From the NCBI GenBank assembly GCA_964609385.1, contig CAZSSM010000045.1, positions 1 through 57,454 of the forward strand: 57,454 nucleotides of DNA, written 5' to 3'. The notes under the pieces are model-generated. The model saw only the letters and a program-made list of their open reading frames with translations, had not been told where the DNA came from and ran no database searches. How positions within the stretch are numbered: position 1 is the first letter of the stretch; every line of letters starts with the position of its first letter. This document shows positions 18,740 to 25,871 of the stretch, one piece after another. Both the position numbers and the translations under genes were made by a program. Source of the stretch: CAZSSM01 sp964609385 (lineage in GTDB: Bacteria; Planctomycetota; Planctomycetia; Isosphaerales; Isosphaeraceae).

Positions 18740-19171
18740 ATGCTGAAACAGATTCGGAAGTCGACTGAGCGCGGGCAGTACATGGTCACCGAAGAGCGCT
18801 TCGAGCGTCTCTACCGGATCGTCTACGCCCTGGCCGATCGGCCCCTGACCCGCGAACAATTGCTTAAGAAAGTGAACGTGGGCCTCCGTACCTTCTACCG
18901 TGAACTCGACTTCCTCAAGACCTGTGGCGTGCCGATCTATTTGGAAAAGCGGCGCTACGTTCTGGGAACTTCCTTGGAAGAGGCCGAGCAGGTTTTGCCC
19001 TTCTACGATCCGCGACTCAGCTTCGCTGAGGTGATCGAATTGGCCAAAGAGGCGAACGGCCCGGCCGCCGATCGGCTCTCCAAGCTTCGTGATAAGGTAA
19101 TTGCTCAAGCCAAGGCTTCGCTTCGAGCCAAGACTAGCAAGTCCACGAAGGCCACCACCAAGTCAGCTTGA
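18740..19171 (+). CDS. Small HTH protein, WYL/DeoR-type DNA-binding domain only
   Basis: 143 residues. Residues about 20-75 (RFERLYRIVYALADRPLTRE, then VGLRTFYRELDFLKTCGV and YVLG) form the winged helix seen at the N-terminus of WYL-family regulators. Here the WYL effector domain is missing: the rest is a short helical segment (LSFAEVIELAKEANGPAADR) and a Lys/Thr/Ser-rich tail (KTSKSTKATTKSA) that could contact nucleic acid. Probably a stand-alone transcription factor. It lies between the two LEPR paralogues and converges on the tRNA gene. No strong Shine-Dalgarno is present; the start is the first ATG of the frame and gives a normal N-terminus. Confidence 0.7.
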   Translation: MLKQIRKSTERGQYMVTEERFERLYRIVYALADRPLTREQLLKKVNVGLRTFYRELDFLKTCGVPIYLEKRRYVLGTSLEEAEQVLPFYDPRLSFAEVIELAKEANGPAADRLSKLRDKVIAQAKASLRAKTSKSTKATTKSA

Positions 19172-19191
19172 TTGGTACCCATCGCTGAAGC

Positions 19192-19231
19192 GGGGGAGTC
19201 TCGATAACTCCCAATCAACGAGACAAACCCC
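19192..19231. terminator. Hairpin downstream of the HTH gene
   Basis: GGGG and GTCTCG pair with CGAGAC and CCCC around an AT-rich loop, 20 bases after the HTH stop. There is no T-run. It is a plausible terminator for the HTH gene, and reverse reading could also serve the convergent tRNA transcript. Confidence 0.4.
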
Positions 19232-19325
19232 GTCGCGATGCATCTGGCTCCACAAGCGTTGTCGCAGTCTATGCCCTATCGAAGTTCAAACGCTTAAATT
19301 TTGAGTCTGGCCCAAAACGAGACGA

Positions 19326-19341
19326 TGCACGACTTCGTGCA
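19326..19341 (-). terminator. Compact hairpin just past the tRNA-Lys 3' end
   Basis: A perfect 6-bp stem TGCACG / CGTGCA with a 4-base loop begins 10 bases after the tRNA discriminator base (minus strand), followed after about 8 bases by a TTTT run. Its position suits an intrinsic terminator of the tRNA transcript, though the stem is short. Confidence 0.5.
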
Positions 19342-19351
19342 GATAAGAGAA

Positions 19352-19704
19352 TGACCGGGGAGGGACTCGAACCCTCGACCAGCGGATTAACCTACCACAT
19401 CGGCTTTCACCGACCATGCATCTCGACCCGCGAGATCCATGTTGTAGTCTGGACTATCTCACCACCATCTCAGGTGTGCCGCGTATAGTCTCTGAGGCTG
19501 AATCCCCAACAAAGTGGACCCTTGCCTGCTGATTACCCAATCCCATGCGCTTTTCCAACCATCACGCTTGCCGTTGCCGGCTACGTTGTGGTGGCATGGG
19601 CTCTCAGGGCGTTCCAGCATACAGCGGCATTCCACCGTACGGTTCAGTTCCCGTACGGGGCTCCTAACCGAAGTCCGATGCTCTACCAACTGAGCTACCC
19701 GGTC
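19352..19704 (-). tRNA. tRNA-Lys(UUU), split by a group I intron
   Basis: Exon 1 (19704-19671) and exon 2 (19390-19352) join into a 73-nt cloverleaf plus untemplated CCA. The acceptor stem GACCGGG / CCCGGTC is perfect with discriminator A. The D arm is GCTC-AGTTGGTA-GAGC. The anticodon loop after splicing is C-U-UUU-A-A, giving lysine anticodon UUU with U33 and A37 A38. The variable loop is TGGTC, and the T arm GAGGG-TTCGAGT-CCCTC is perfect. The anticodon stem has four pairs (C28-G42 to A31-U39) and a U27/C43 mismatch at its outer end. The intron interrupts the gene between positions 34 and 35. No CCA is encoded. It is the only tRNA in the window; whether another Lys(UUU) gene exists in the genome is unknown. 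Confidence 0.93.
19391..19670 (-). ncRNA. Group I self-splicing intron in tRNA-Lys, subgroup IC3-like
   Basis: 280 nt with no internal ORF. Core helices read on the minus strand: P1 pairs exon GGACUU (19676-19671) with guide GAGCCC (19663-19658), with the diagnostic U.G at the 5' splice site and one A/C mismatch. P2 is CCGTACGG with its repeat (19642-19635). P3 is TGCCGC (19629-19624) with GCGGCA (19482-19477). P4 is TGCTG (19619-19615) with CAGCA (19531-19527). P7 is GACTAT (19490-19485) with ATAGTC (19457-19452). P8 is CACC/GGTG (19476-19473, 19466-19463). The P7 strands lie in CAGAGACTATACG and GAGATAGTCC, which resemble the conserved R and S elements. P5 carries CCCATGC/GCATGGG, a GAAA tetraloop occurs in P9, and the intron ends in G (omega-G, 19391). 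Confidence 0.92.
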
Positions 19705-20018
19705 TCGTGAGCAGCAATCGCTTCTCATGAAGGTATCCTAGTCAAAGACGAGGAGACCGTCTACTGGGACACTAATGAACCGATGGAGGTTCGGAACACT
19801 CTCAGCCGTCGGGAATCTCAGTGATGAAACTCTTGCTTGTAGGTCATATCGCAAGAGCGAGGGCCGTTGGGCGAAGTCGACCGAAAAAAGCGACCGACGT
19901 CGACAGCATCACTCGCTCGTGCGGCTCATCATTCGATCATGAACCGGCCCATCAGGTCTCCGCCTGTCCGTCCCCGACCCGAGGGGTCGAGGACGGGACG
20001 AAGACCTGCTTATCGAAC
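19705..20018. other. Intergenic region upstream of tRNA-Lys
   Basis: 314 bases between the tRNA 5' end and the stop of the next minus-strand gene. The tRNA promoter must lie here. A TTGACT hexamer is present about 35-40 bases upstream of the tRNA, but no convincing -10 follows at the right distance, so I do not annotate a promoter. Confidence 0.4.
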
Positions 20019-21794
20019 TCAGACCACGATCGGTCGGAACGGTAGGGTAACCCCGAGGCGATTAGCGAAGAATCCGGTCCCCTGCGAGCCGAGGATGGTC
20101 GCCTCAGCGGATTCGAAGAGGTTGCCGACAACTTGACCATCGATCGAGCCATCACCGGCCACATCGTTGCCGTTCCCGTAGATGTCGTCCACGGGCGCAT
20201 ACGAGGAGGCGAAGATCGAGTCGACCACATCGCCGTCGATGAGGACCGGGCCGAGCCGAGACGGGCCGGCGATCGGATTCTGTCCGGCGAAGAGTTGGGG
20301 CAGATCGTGACCGGCCAGGAACTCGCTGCCATAGACCGTGCCATCGATCCGCGTGTGACCGATGTCGCCCCTCGAGGAGATCACAACCCCGTCGAGCGAT
20401 TGACCAGGCAACGTGATGAAGGTCGCCGCGTCGAGGCGGTTGAGATAGCGATCCTGCGGCGCGACGGGCAGTTCGAAGTCGAGTTCGGCCGGACCGCTCT
20501 GGAACGATCCGATCGATCCGGCGTCGACGACGGCTCCGGCGAAACCGAAGTTCGGACCGCCCAGACCGAACCGAGGCGAGCCGAAATCGGACGGCTCTTG
20601 GATCGCGTCAAGACCACCGGCTCCCCGGGCGAACTGGAGCAGGCCGATCGGACCGTCCACGTCAATGGCCAGGGCGTCGACGTTACCACCGAACTGCAGA
20701 GACTGGGCACGTCCGAGGCCGCTGAAGGGGCCTTGGAACGGTGTGGCACCCCGGCTGAAGCTCGTGTTGTTGGCGCTGCCGATTACGCGGGCGCTGCCGA
20801 TCTCCGTGGCGCGGATGGCAGTTCGGCCGGTCGTATCGACGACGGTCGTCAAGAGCTCCTCGCTGATGGTGGGCGGCGTCCGGGTGATCGAGCTGGTCCG
20901 GAAGTCGGCCAAGGGCCCATTGACGATAATGTTGACCGTTGGGTCGGTAGGGAACTCGACCGGCGAGGGGATCCCCGTATCGGCGACCGTGTTGGTGATC
21001 TGGCCGATCCGGATTTGAGCCGGGCGGGTCAAGACCGAAGTCGGTTCGCCGATCACGACGTTCAACTCGTCGGCGGCTGCCTCGACGTTGGTGAGGAACC
21101 GCCCGTCGATGCCGGCGAAGTCGAGGATACCCACCCCACCGGGGAGATAGATGTTGGCCTCATCGGGGTCCGGGATTCCGTCGAGGAACGGCTCCGGGAC
21201 CACGTTGTCGCCCGCGTCGAGCACCGGGAACTCCTCGAGCACGTCGGTCAGGACGAACCCGTTGAGGTTGATCGAGGCGACCCCGTCGGGCGCGTAGAGC
21301 TTGTTGAACGGCACGGTCCCCGAAGAGACGACGAACGGCGAGGCGGAGACCGTCGAGGAGACGAAGGTCCGGAGCGGATCGGTGCCGATCAAGGTGATCG
21401 AGTCGACGTTATCGAACAAGACGCCGTCGCCCGGGGTGATGTCTTGGACGATCACTTCACCGGGACCATGGACGGTGATCGAGTAGTCGGTCCCATCACG
21501 GAGTCGACCGGAGACCGTCTTGCCGTCATTGTCCAGCAGGTCGAGTCGGAGTCGTCCGAACGGGGTGGCCGCGCCGGCAGCGGAGACCGGCGTCGTGAAA
21601 TGGTCGATGATCCGGGGGGCAACCGGTTGGTACAGACTGAGGGTGCCGGGACTAAGCGCCTCGAAGACGACGTCGGCGGCCCCGTTGTGTGGGGTAACCG
21701 TCAACAACCGCTTCGGCTCAAGCGACTCCAAGCGGGCTGTCACGCCACGACGAGGAGAGTGGGGGCGAGACGTGCGATTCCTCGGGTGTGCCAT
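20019..21794 (-). CDS. LEPR-motif surface/secreted protein, paralogue of 16670-18346
   Basis: 591 residues from the ATG at 21794, which has GGAGGT about 9 bases upstream; the frame is open further but that part is arginine-rich junk-like sequence. The N-terminus is basic, then ARLESLEPKRLLTVTP, a canonical LEPRxLL-type motif. The region DGTDYSITVHGPGEVIVQDI matches DGDEWILSLVGPGDITVLNQ of the first paralogue. The middle is Gly/Asp/Val-rich. The C-terminal module VLIDGDVVDSIFASSYAP...GQVVGNLFESAE...GFFANRLGVTLPF also matches the paralogue. The protein ends RPIVV soon after the module, whereas the paralogue adds a Pro-rich tail. No enzymatic motif seen. Probably an exported, beta-rich surface protein. 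A hairpin or promoter between it and the tRNA gene is not evident. Confidence 0.8.
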   Translation of the reverse strand: MAHPRNRTSRPHSPRRGVTARLESLEPKRLLTVTPHNGAADVVFEALSPGTLSLYQPVAPRIIDHFTTPVSAAGAATPFGRLRLDLLDNDGKTVSGRLRDGTDYSITVHGPGEVIVQDITPGDGVLFDNVDSITLIGTDPLRTFVSSTVSASPFVVSSGTVPFNKLYAPDGVASINLNGFVLTDVLEEFPVLDAGDNVVPEPFLDGIPDPDEANIYLPGGVGILDFAGIDGRFLTNVEAAADELNVVIGEPTSVLTRPAQIRIGQITNTVADTGIPSPVEFPTDPTVNIIVNGPLADFRTSSITRTPPTISEELLTTVVDTTGRTAIRATEIGSARVIGSANNTSFSRGATPFQGPFSGLGRAQSLQFGGNVDALAIDVDGPIGLLQFARGAGGLDAIQEPSDFGSPRFGLGGPNFGFAGAVVDAGSIGSFQSGPAELDFELPVAPQDRYLNRLDAATFITLPGQSLDGVVISSRGDIGHTRIDGTVYGSEFLAGHDLPQLFAGQNPIAGPSRLGPVLIDGDVVDSIFASSYAPVDDIYGNGNDVAGDGSIDGQVVGNLFESAEATILGSQGTGFFANRLGVTLPFRPIVV

Positions 21795-22212
21795 TTCGTG
21801 TGGACCTCCATGTGCTGCGAACGGCGTCCGTGACGGACCATGCCGATCGCTCGCGGGCCTCCAACGCGCTCCTGATTCGTATTCATCCGGCTCTCCCTCC
21901 TGGGGCCGTCCCGTCCGGCATGTCGGATCCCCGACACGACGCTTCCGTCCGCAATTCAATTCGGCTGACCCGTCGGGCTGCTCCAAGGCCAAGCGGGGCG
22001 ACCAACCCCACGATTCGCGGCTTGCTCGGGTCGAGACGATTGCCCGGCTCCGCAACCGCCGATTCGCTTCGGAATAACCGCGCGATCGTTCCCAATAAGC
22101 CGATCCGACAAGGTCAAGAGCACCAACCGAGCCAGCGCTGTTCCGGAGGCCCGATATACTCAATTCAGTTGCTCAACAGCCCGAAGTATCGCGTCTTCGA
22201 AGGATCCAGATC
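21795..22212. other. Divergent intergenic region before the lipoprotein gene
   Basis: 418 bases between the divergently read LEPR gene and the small lipoprotein. No recognisable coding region is seen on either strand. It holds the GGAGGT site of the LEPR gene (near its start) and GAAGGA before the lipoprotein ATG. No clear promoter or RNA motif. Confidence 0.45.
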
Positions 22213-22485
22213 ATGAGAGAGTTGGTTCACGACGCGAAACCGCCGGCCAATCGGCCGTCTTGGCGACCGATTGGCTTTGTCGTCGCCTCGGCGATCCTGG
22301 GGCTCGGCTTGTCCGGTTGTCAATGGATGGAGGGTCGTTCGGGCCCCACCTTCGGCCGCAACTACGGACCAAGCGATCGTGTCTCGGCCGACGAAACGCC
22401 TTCGCGTGTCGCCGGAGCCGAGCCGTCATTGCGATACCGTGACTCAAATGATGACGATCGGCCTGATTGGGGTATCCTCCCCTGA
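22213..22485 (+). CDS. Small lipoprotein
   Basis: 90 residues. The signal segment PIGFVVASAILGLGLSGC ends in a lipobox (LSGC, Cys36), so the mature part is about 55 residues anchored by lipid. The mature sequence is hydrophilic and acidic (SDRVSADETPSRVAG, RDSNDDDRPDWGILP). GAAGGA lies about 8 bases before the ATG. No family recognised; likely a clade-specific envelope lipoprotein. A hairpin follows the stop. Confidence 0.72.
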   Translation: MRELVHDAKPPANRPSWRPIGFVVASAILGLGLSGCQWMEGRSGPTFGRNYGPSDRVSADETPSRVAGAEPSLRYRDSNDDDRPDWGILP

Positions 22486-22534
22486 TCTCAGGATCGGCGA
22501 GACTTCTGGACATCGGGATCCAAGAGTCCTGAGA
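22486..22534 (+). terminator. Hairpin directly after the lipoprotein stop
   Basis: TCTCAGGA (22486-22493) is perfectly complementary to TCCTGAGA (22527-22534), starting on the base after the stop codon. The loop is 33 bases with a partial inner stem. The run after the stem (TATCTT) is only weakly T-rich, so this is a tentative terminator. Confidence 0.4.
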
Positions 22535-22735
22535 TATCTTCGATTGGAGCACGGATCGTTCGCGGTTACATTCACCAAAGGATGAGTTTCGGATCGTCCA
22601 TCGCGAGCGGTTTAGAACGGTTCGCCCTATCGAATATCGCGAGGTGGATCGTCGAGTTCCTTCCCGGCTCGCCCTGCCCACTTCTCCAATGTCTAGGCCC
22701 CACGAGTCATTACATTACCTGGAGGTCTCCGCAAC

Positions 22736-23233
22736 GTGAATCGCTTCGCCCAGGCCATCAAATCGTTCTTCCGCTGCCTCGGCGATTCCCAGTATGCCGA
22801 GTCGCTGGCAGCGCTTGACCGGCCCGCCCTGGAAGTCGCCGAGTCGACACGACACGACCTCCGAAGTCTCGCCCTCCTGCAACGTGAGGGGCGTTTGATC
22901 GATTTCCTGATGGAAGATCTCGACGCGTATCAAGACGACGAGATCGGTTCGACAGCCCGGGAAGTGCATCGCGGCTGCCGTAAGGTCTTCCAGGACTATC
23001 TCAACCTCAAGCCAATTTATGAGGCGTCGGAGGACGAGACGGTCACCGTCGAAGAGTCGTTCGACCCCGAATCGGTCCGCCTGATCGGTCAGGTGACCGG
23101 ACGGCCGCCCTATCGCGGCCCGCTCCGGCATCGAGGCTGGCAGGTCGACCAAGTCCGCCTGCCCGAACTGGCCTCGGCCCATCGGAGCCAACCGATCCTG
23201 GCCCAAGCGGAGGTCGAGGTGACCGGCGAATGA
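22736..23233 (+). CDS. DUF2760 protein, Hsp70-associated
   Basis: 165 residues starting at GTG, with GGAGG 9-10 bases upstream. The family is recognised by LLQREGRLIDFLMEDLDAY, GSTAREVHRGCRKVF, the strand pair VTVEESFDPESVRLIGQVTG, and RPPYRGPLRHRGWQVD. From memory, DUF2760 genes in other bacteria sit immediately before Hsp70-family genes of this type. Here it is 157 bases before the short Hsp70 at 23391, so the pair is kept. The biochemical role is unknown; a cofactor or adaptor for the Hsp70 is the natural inference. An N-terminal helix (FAQAIKSFFRCLGD) precedes the domain. Confidence 0.85.
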   Translation: MNRFAQAIKSFFRCLGDSQYAESLAALDRPALEVAESTRHDLRSLALLQREGRLIDFLMEDLDAYQDDEIGSTAREVHRGCRKVFQDYLNLKPIYEASEDETVTVEESFDPESVRLIGQVTGRPPYRGPLRHRGWQVDQVRLPELASAHRSQPILAQAEVEVTGE

Positions 23234-23390
23234 ACCGATAAAATCCCGATTGATCAATAACGGGATCAAACAACCTGGCCTCCGATCGTACGTCACGACG
23301 GGGGCCTCGCCCGCCTTGGAGTTCTCCGGGGATTCCCGTTCGGGGCTGAGGACGATCCCCTCCGTGAGACGCGTTTCGAAGGTGTCACCC

Positions 23391-25286
23391 ATGGCTCGCT
23401 TCGTCGTCGGTATCGATTTGGGCACGACCAACTGCGCCCTGGCTTATGCCCCGTTGGAGACTTCGGAATCCGAGTCGGCCACCCTTGCGGCATCTTCTCG
23501 ATCGACCGGACGGCCAGCCGACGCGACGCTTCAGACGCTTTCGATCCCGCAGACCCTCGAACAGGGTGAGACCGGAACTCATCCAACCCTTCCCTCGTTC
23601 CTCTACCACCCAGCCGAGGGTGAGTTTCCGCCTCGCGACCTAAACCTTCCTTGGGACCCCAAGCCCGGTCGAATCCTCGGCCGATTCGCGCGAGACCACG
23701 GGGCGAAATCGCCGCTCCGGCTGATCAGCTCGGCCAAGAGTTGGCTCTGCCACCCCGAGGTCGACAGTCAAACCGCCCTCCTCCCTTGGCATGCTCCGGA
23801 GGAAATTCCCAAGCTTTCGCCGGTCGCGGCCTCCTCGGCCTACCTGGCTCATCTCCGAGACGCCTGGAACCATCAATTCGGCGTCGATGACGCAGAGGCG
23901 CGCCTGGAATCGCAGGAGGTCTACCTGACCGTCCCGGCATCCTTCGATGCGGTCGCCCGCGAACTGACCCTGGAGGCGGCTCGTGATGTGGGCCTGAATC
24001 GAGTGACCCTGCTGGAGGAGCCGCAGGCCGCCTTCTACGCCTGGCTCACTGCACAGGGCGACGCCTGGCGCGATCAGGTAAAGGTTGGCGATGTGATCCT
24101 AGTCTGCGACGTCGGAGGCGGAACGACCGACCTGACCTTGATTCAGGTCCAGGACGAAGACGGCTCGCTGACCTTGAACCGACTGGCCGTCGGCGATCAT
24201 ATCCTGTTAGGCGGCGATAACATGGACCTGGCCCTGGCCTACAACGTCGCCAACCAACTCTCCGGAGGGATGGAGTCGCTCGACCCCAGTCAGCGCGTCG
24301 CCTTGATTCACGCCTGCCGGGACGCCAAGGAAGCGCTCTTCCGCGACGAATCGCTGAAGAAGCAGACGATCACCATTTTGGGCAAAGGCATGCGTCTGAT
24401 CGGCGGAACTAAGAAGGTCCCCCTGGAACGCAGTTTGCTCAAGGACGTTCTCATTGATGGATTCTTGCCCATCTGCGGGAGCGATGACGAACCCGTCGAG
24501 GGGCTGGACCTTGGCCTGACCGAGATCGGACTACCCTATGCCTCAGACCCCGCCATCACCCGGCACCTGGCCGCGTTCCTGAGGCGACAGGGCGGTTCGG
24601 TCGACGGCGTCGATGGGATGATCCGGCCCAACGCGATCCTCTTCAACGGTGGAGTCTTTCGAGCTCAGCCGCTCCGCGACCGGATCGTCGAGGTCCTGAG
24701 GAACTGGTCGGGCACGTCGATCGTTGTCCTGCCCGGCAACGAGTTGGACTTGGCCGTCGCACGCGGGGCCGCCCACTACGGTTTGGTCCGTCGCGGTCGC
24801 GGGATTCGGATCCGTGGCGGAGTGCCTCGCGCGTACTACATCGGCATTCAGCGGTCGGCGATGGCCGTCCCGGGGATCCCCCCTTCGCTGAAGGCCCTCT
24901 GTGTCGTGCCGATGGGCATGGAAGAGGGCACCGACGTCGAGATCCCTCGTTCCGAGTTCCATCTCGTCCTGGGCAAGCCGACCTCGTTCCGGTTCTTCGG
25001 TTCGTCGACCCGACGCCAAGATCAACCCGGCGACCTCTTGGAGACTTGGGAACCAGATGAACTCCAGGAACTGGCCCCGCTGCGGACCGAACTCCGCTCC
25101 GACTCTGAGGACGCATCCACCTCAAAAGAGGCCGTAACGTCGACTCCGTCCCGCACTCATGCCAAGGTCCCGGTCCGTTTGCACAGTCAGGTCACCGAGG
25201 TCGGCACGCTCGACCTCTGGTGCCAGAGCACACGCGAGGCCGAACGTCGATGGAAGCTCCAGTTCCACGTTCGTCGAGACGCCTGA
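23391..25286 (+). CDS. Hsp70-family protein, short form
   Basis: 631 residues from the ATG at 23391, which starts MARFVVGIDLGTTNCALAY exactly like its paralogue at 4078; the frame is open upstream to 23250 but without homology. ATPase motifs: phosphate-1 GIDLGTTNCALAY, LTVPASFDAVARELTLEAA, LLEEPQAAFYAW, phosphate-2 DVGGGTTDLTL (about 238), and ILFNGGVFRAQPLRDRI. It ends soon after VTEVGTLDLWCQSTREAERRW, where the paralogue continues for another 340 residues. So this is an ATPase domain plus a small beta-rich region, without the DUF3731-type domain. Together with DUF2760 upstream it probably forms a chaperone module distinct from DnaK. A strong hairpin terminates the operon. Confidence 0.87.
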   Translation: MARFVVGIDLGTTNCALAYAPLETSESESATLAASSRSTGRPADATLQTLSIPQTLEQGETGTHPTLPSFLYHPAEGEFPPRDLNLPWDPKPGRILGRFARDHGAKSPLRLISSAKSWLCHPEVDSQTALLPWHAPEEIPKLSPVAASSAYLAHLRDAWNHQFGVDDAEARLESQEVYLTVPASFDAVARELTLEAARDVGLNRVTLLEEPQAAFYAWLTAQGDAWRDQVKVGDVILVCDVGGGTTDLTLIQVQDEDGSLTLNRLAVGDHILLGGDNMDLALAYNVANQLSGGMESLDPSQRVALIHACRDAKEALFRDESLKKQTITILGKGMRLIGGTKKVPLERSLLKDVLIDGFLPICGSDDEPVEGLDLGLTEIGLPYASDPAITRHLAAFLRRQGGSVDGVDGMIRPNAILFNGGVFRAQPLRDRIVEVLRNWSGTSIVVLPGNELDLAVARGAAHYGLVRRGRGIRIRGGVPRAYYIGIQRSAMAVPGIPPSLKALCVVPMGMEEGTDVEIPRSEFHLVLGKPTSFRFFGSSTRRQDQPGDLLETWEPDELQELAPLRTELRSDSEDASTSKEAVTSTPSRTHAKVPVRLHSQVTEVGTLDLWCQSTREAERRWKLQFHVRRDA

Positions 25287-25292
25287 GAATTT

Positions 25293-25323
25293 GGCTCATG
25301 CCTTCGGACCTCAGGCATGAGCC
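25293..25323. terminator. Bidirectional hairpin after the short Hsp70 gene
   Basis: A perfect 10-bp stem GGCTCATGCC / GGCATGAGCC with an 11-base loop lies between the Hsp70 stop and the stop of the convergent DgkA-like gene. Further outer pairs TGAGA / TCTCA can extend it. This is a good terminator candidate for both genes. Confidence 0.65.
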
Positions 25324-25325
25324 TC

Positions 25326-25793
25326 TCACGATCCATAATTGATGTATGTTTCCAGGTGTTGTCCGAGAACGATCGCCGTTACGATCGCAGCGATGAGCAC
25401 CGCGATCAGGACACCGCCGGACGCGACGTGGCGGGCATTCTCCCAGTGGTGAGATGTCTCGTCGTCCTCAGCCGACTCGGTTCCGGGTCGCGACGATTCC
25501 GCGATGGCTAGGGCGGTGTGAGCCGCTTCAGCAACCAGGACCAGCCCGAAGCTCAAGAGGAGCAGGCACCAGCCCGCCGAGTCGACACCGAGCAACACGG
25601 CGGTCAAGGCAATGATCAGTCCGCGATAAGCATGAGCGAAGTAGCTGGAGTCACTCCGAAGCGCCAACTTCCAACCGTGCAACGATTCGCGGATTCGTTG
25701 ACCGGTCCCATCCGAACGCATCGGCCGCACTCTCGGGACTGATGCACCCCGACAGGGATTGCTGTCCCCCATGCCTTCCCTTTCCGGCTTCAT
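25326..25793 (-). CDS. DgkA-like small membrane protein with altered active site
   Basis: About 155 residues. Three hydrophobic helices and the order of conserved blocks match prokaryotic diacylglycerol/undecaprenol kinase: SYFAHAYRGLIIALTAVLLG, LLLSFGLVLVAEAAHTALAI, then NARHVASGGVLIAVLIAAIV. In E. coli DgkA the second and third blocks read EILNSAIE and AKDMGSAAVL. Here Glu69 is kept, but Asn72 is His, Glu76 is Ala, and the Lys-Asp pair (94-95) is Arg-His. These residues are catalytic in DgkA, so kinase activity is doubtful. Start uncertain: the frame runs to 25868, with ATGs at 25793 and 25772. It is immediately downstream of the LptD-like gene and may share its transcript, hinting at an envelope-lipid role. 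Confidence 0.65.
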   Translation of the reverse strand: MKPEREGMGDSNPCRGASVPRVRPMRSDGTGQRIRESLHGWKLALRSDSSYFAHAYRGLIIALTAVLLGVDSAGWCLLLLSFGLVLVAEAAHTALAIAESSRPGTESAEDDETSHHWENARHVASGGVLIAVLIAAIVTAIVLGQHLETYINYGS

Positions 25794-25871
25794 CCGCCAC
25801 CCCTTTTCGGAATCGGATCCGGGATCAATGCCATGTGTCATGGCCCCATCGATGTGGGATCGCCGCATGGC

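Noticed and set aside
19391..19670. A protein-coding gene (homing endonuclease) inside the intron
   Set aside because: The intron is only 280 nt and is fully used by core helices; the short open frames through it have no endonuclease motif.
20133..21833. Long open frame antisense to the LEPR protein
   Set aside because: Product is Arg/Asp/Gly-rich with no motif, typical of a GC-rich shadow frame; the opposite strand has a strong ribosome-binding site and homology.
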